A stretch of 64,000 bases of DNA from Rotaria macrura. Taxonomy: Eukaryota; Rotifera; Eurotatoria; Philodinida; Philodinidae. Below the pieces are notes generated by a model. The model was not told where the DNA came from and did no database searches. It saw nothing but the letters and a program-made list of their open reading frames with translations. The stretch is from contig OENT01000201.1 in assembly GCA_900239685.1 (NCBI GenBank), forward strand, positions 99,594 to 163,593. Direction: 5' to 3'. Positions 63,857-64,000 of this stretch are shown here, piece after piece (positions within the stretch are counted from its first letter, which is position 1; each line of letters opens with the position of its first letter). Made by a program: the position numbers and the translations under genes.

Positions 63857-63975
63857 AATCGCCGAGTTAACTCGCCTCGCCTCGCACCGCCACGAGGTGA
63901 GGCGAGTCGGCATTTTTTACACCGCGGCGAGCACGAGTTGACTTTGTAAATCGCCGAGTCGACTCGCCTATACTT
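63857..63975. repeat. GC-rich palindromic repeat (CGCCGAGT/ACTCGCC)
   Basis: AATCGCCGAGTTAACTCGCC at 63857 and AATCGCCGAGTCGACTCGCC near 63950 are two copies of a near-perfect palindrome about 95 bases apart. Between them lie further CTCGCC/GGCGAG and CGAGGTGAGGCGAGTCG segments in both orientations. The patch is far more GC-rich than its surroundings and can fold into several hairpins. Confidence 0.7.
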
Positions 63976-64000
63976 AGAATGTTATTTTTGATAAATAAAT

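Overview
The window looks like nuclear DNA of a bdelloid rotifer (Rotaria/Adineta type). The sequence is AT-rich, and animal genes are split by very short GT-AG introns (about 50-65 bases) with a few kilobase-sized ones. Animal orthologues are recognisable (RNF121, a TDRD3-type protein, EMC10, CHMP1, RNF31/HOIP and a rhodopsin-like GPCR), and splice-acceptor-like AG sites lie just upstream of most start codons, as expected for spliced-leader trans-splicing. The organism call is inference. I rebuilt gene models by hand, and in every multi-exon model called CDS the exon phases add up to one open frame.

Layout. 1-1452: no gene. 1453-4453 (-): a TDRD3-like OB-fold protein without Tudor domain and, 181 bases upstream on the same strand, the ER/Golgi RING ligase RNF121. 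4611-5595 (+): a damaged EMC10. 9205-9917 (+): a secreted or membrane-anchored EF-hand protein. 10982-11509 (-): a secreted Cys-rich protein. 13062-14000: several foldback repeats. 14992-15749 (+): CHMP1 (ESCRT-III). 19165-27635 (+): a 19-exon, 793-residue orthologue of HOIP/RNF31, the linear-ubiquitin ligase. 28097-34085 (+): an unrecognised 388-residue protein whose first intron holds an 883-base mariner-type foldback MITE. 35361-36410 (-): a GPCR. 36411-48631: about 12 kb with few genes, holding two foldback elements and a DUF202 pseudogene. 48632-59756 (+): a 1,192-residue single-pass membrane protein with a long disordered tail. 59757-64000: no convincing gene, one degraded coding-like patch, and a GC-rich palindromic repeat at the end.

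Most interesting: the HOIP orthologue. It keeps the PUB-like N-terminus, the RING1-IBR-RING2 core with the catalytic Gly-Gly-Cys-x-His motif, and the LDD. I find no NZF zinc fingers between the PUB and UBA-like parts. RING1 has replaced two zinc ligands, both in the second zinc site, by Asp and Glu, and a hydrophobic stretch follows the PUB-like region. The genome also carries long foldback repeats inside introns of two neighbouring genes, which would form long double-stranded RNA in the primary transcripts.
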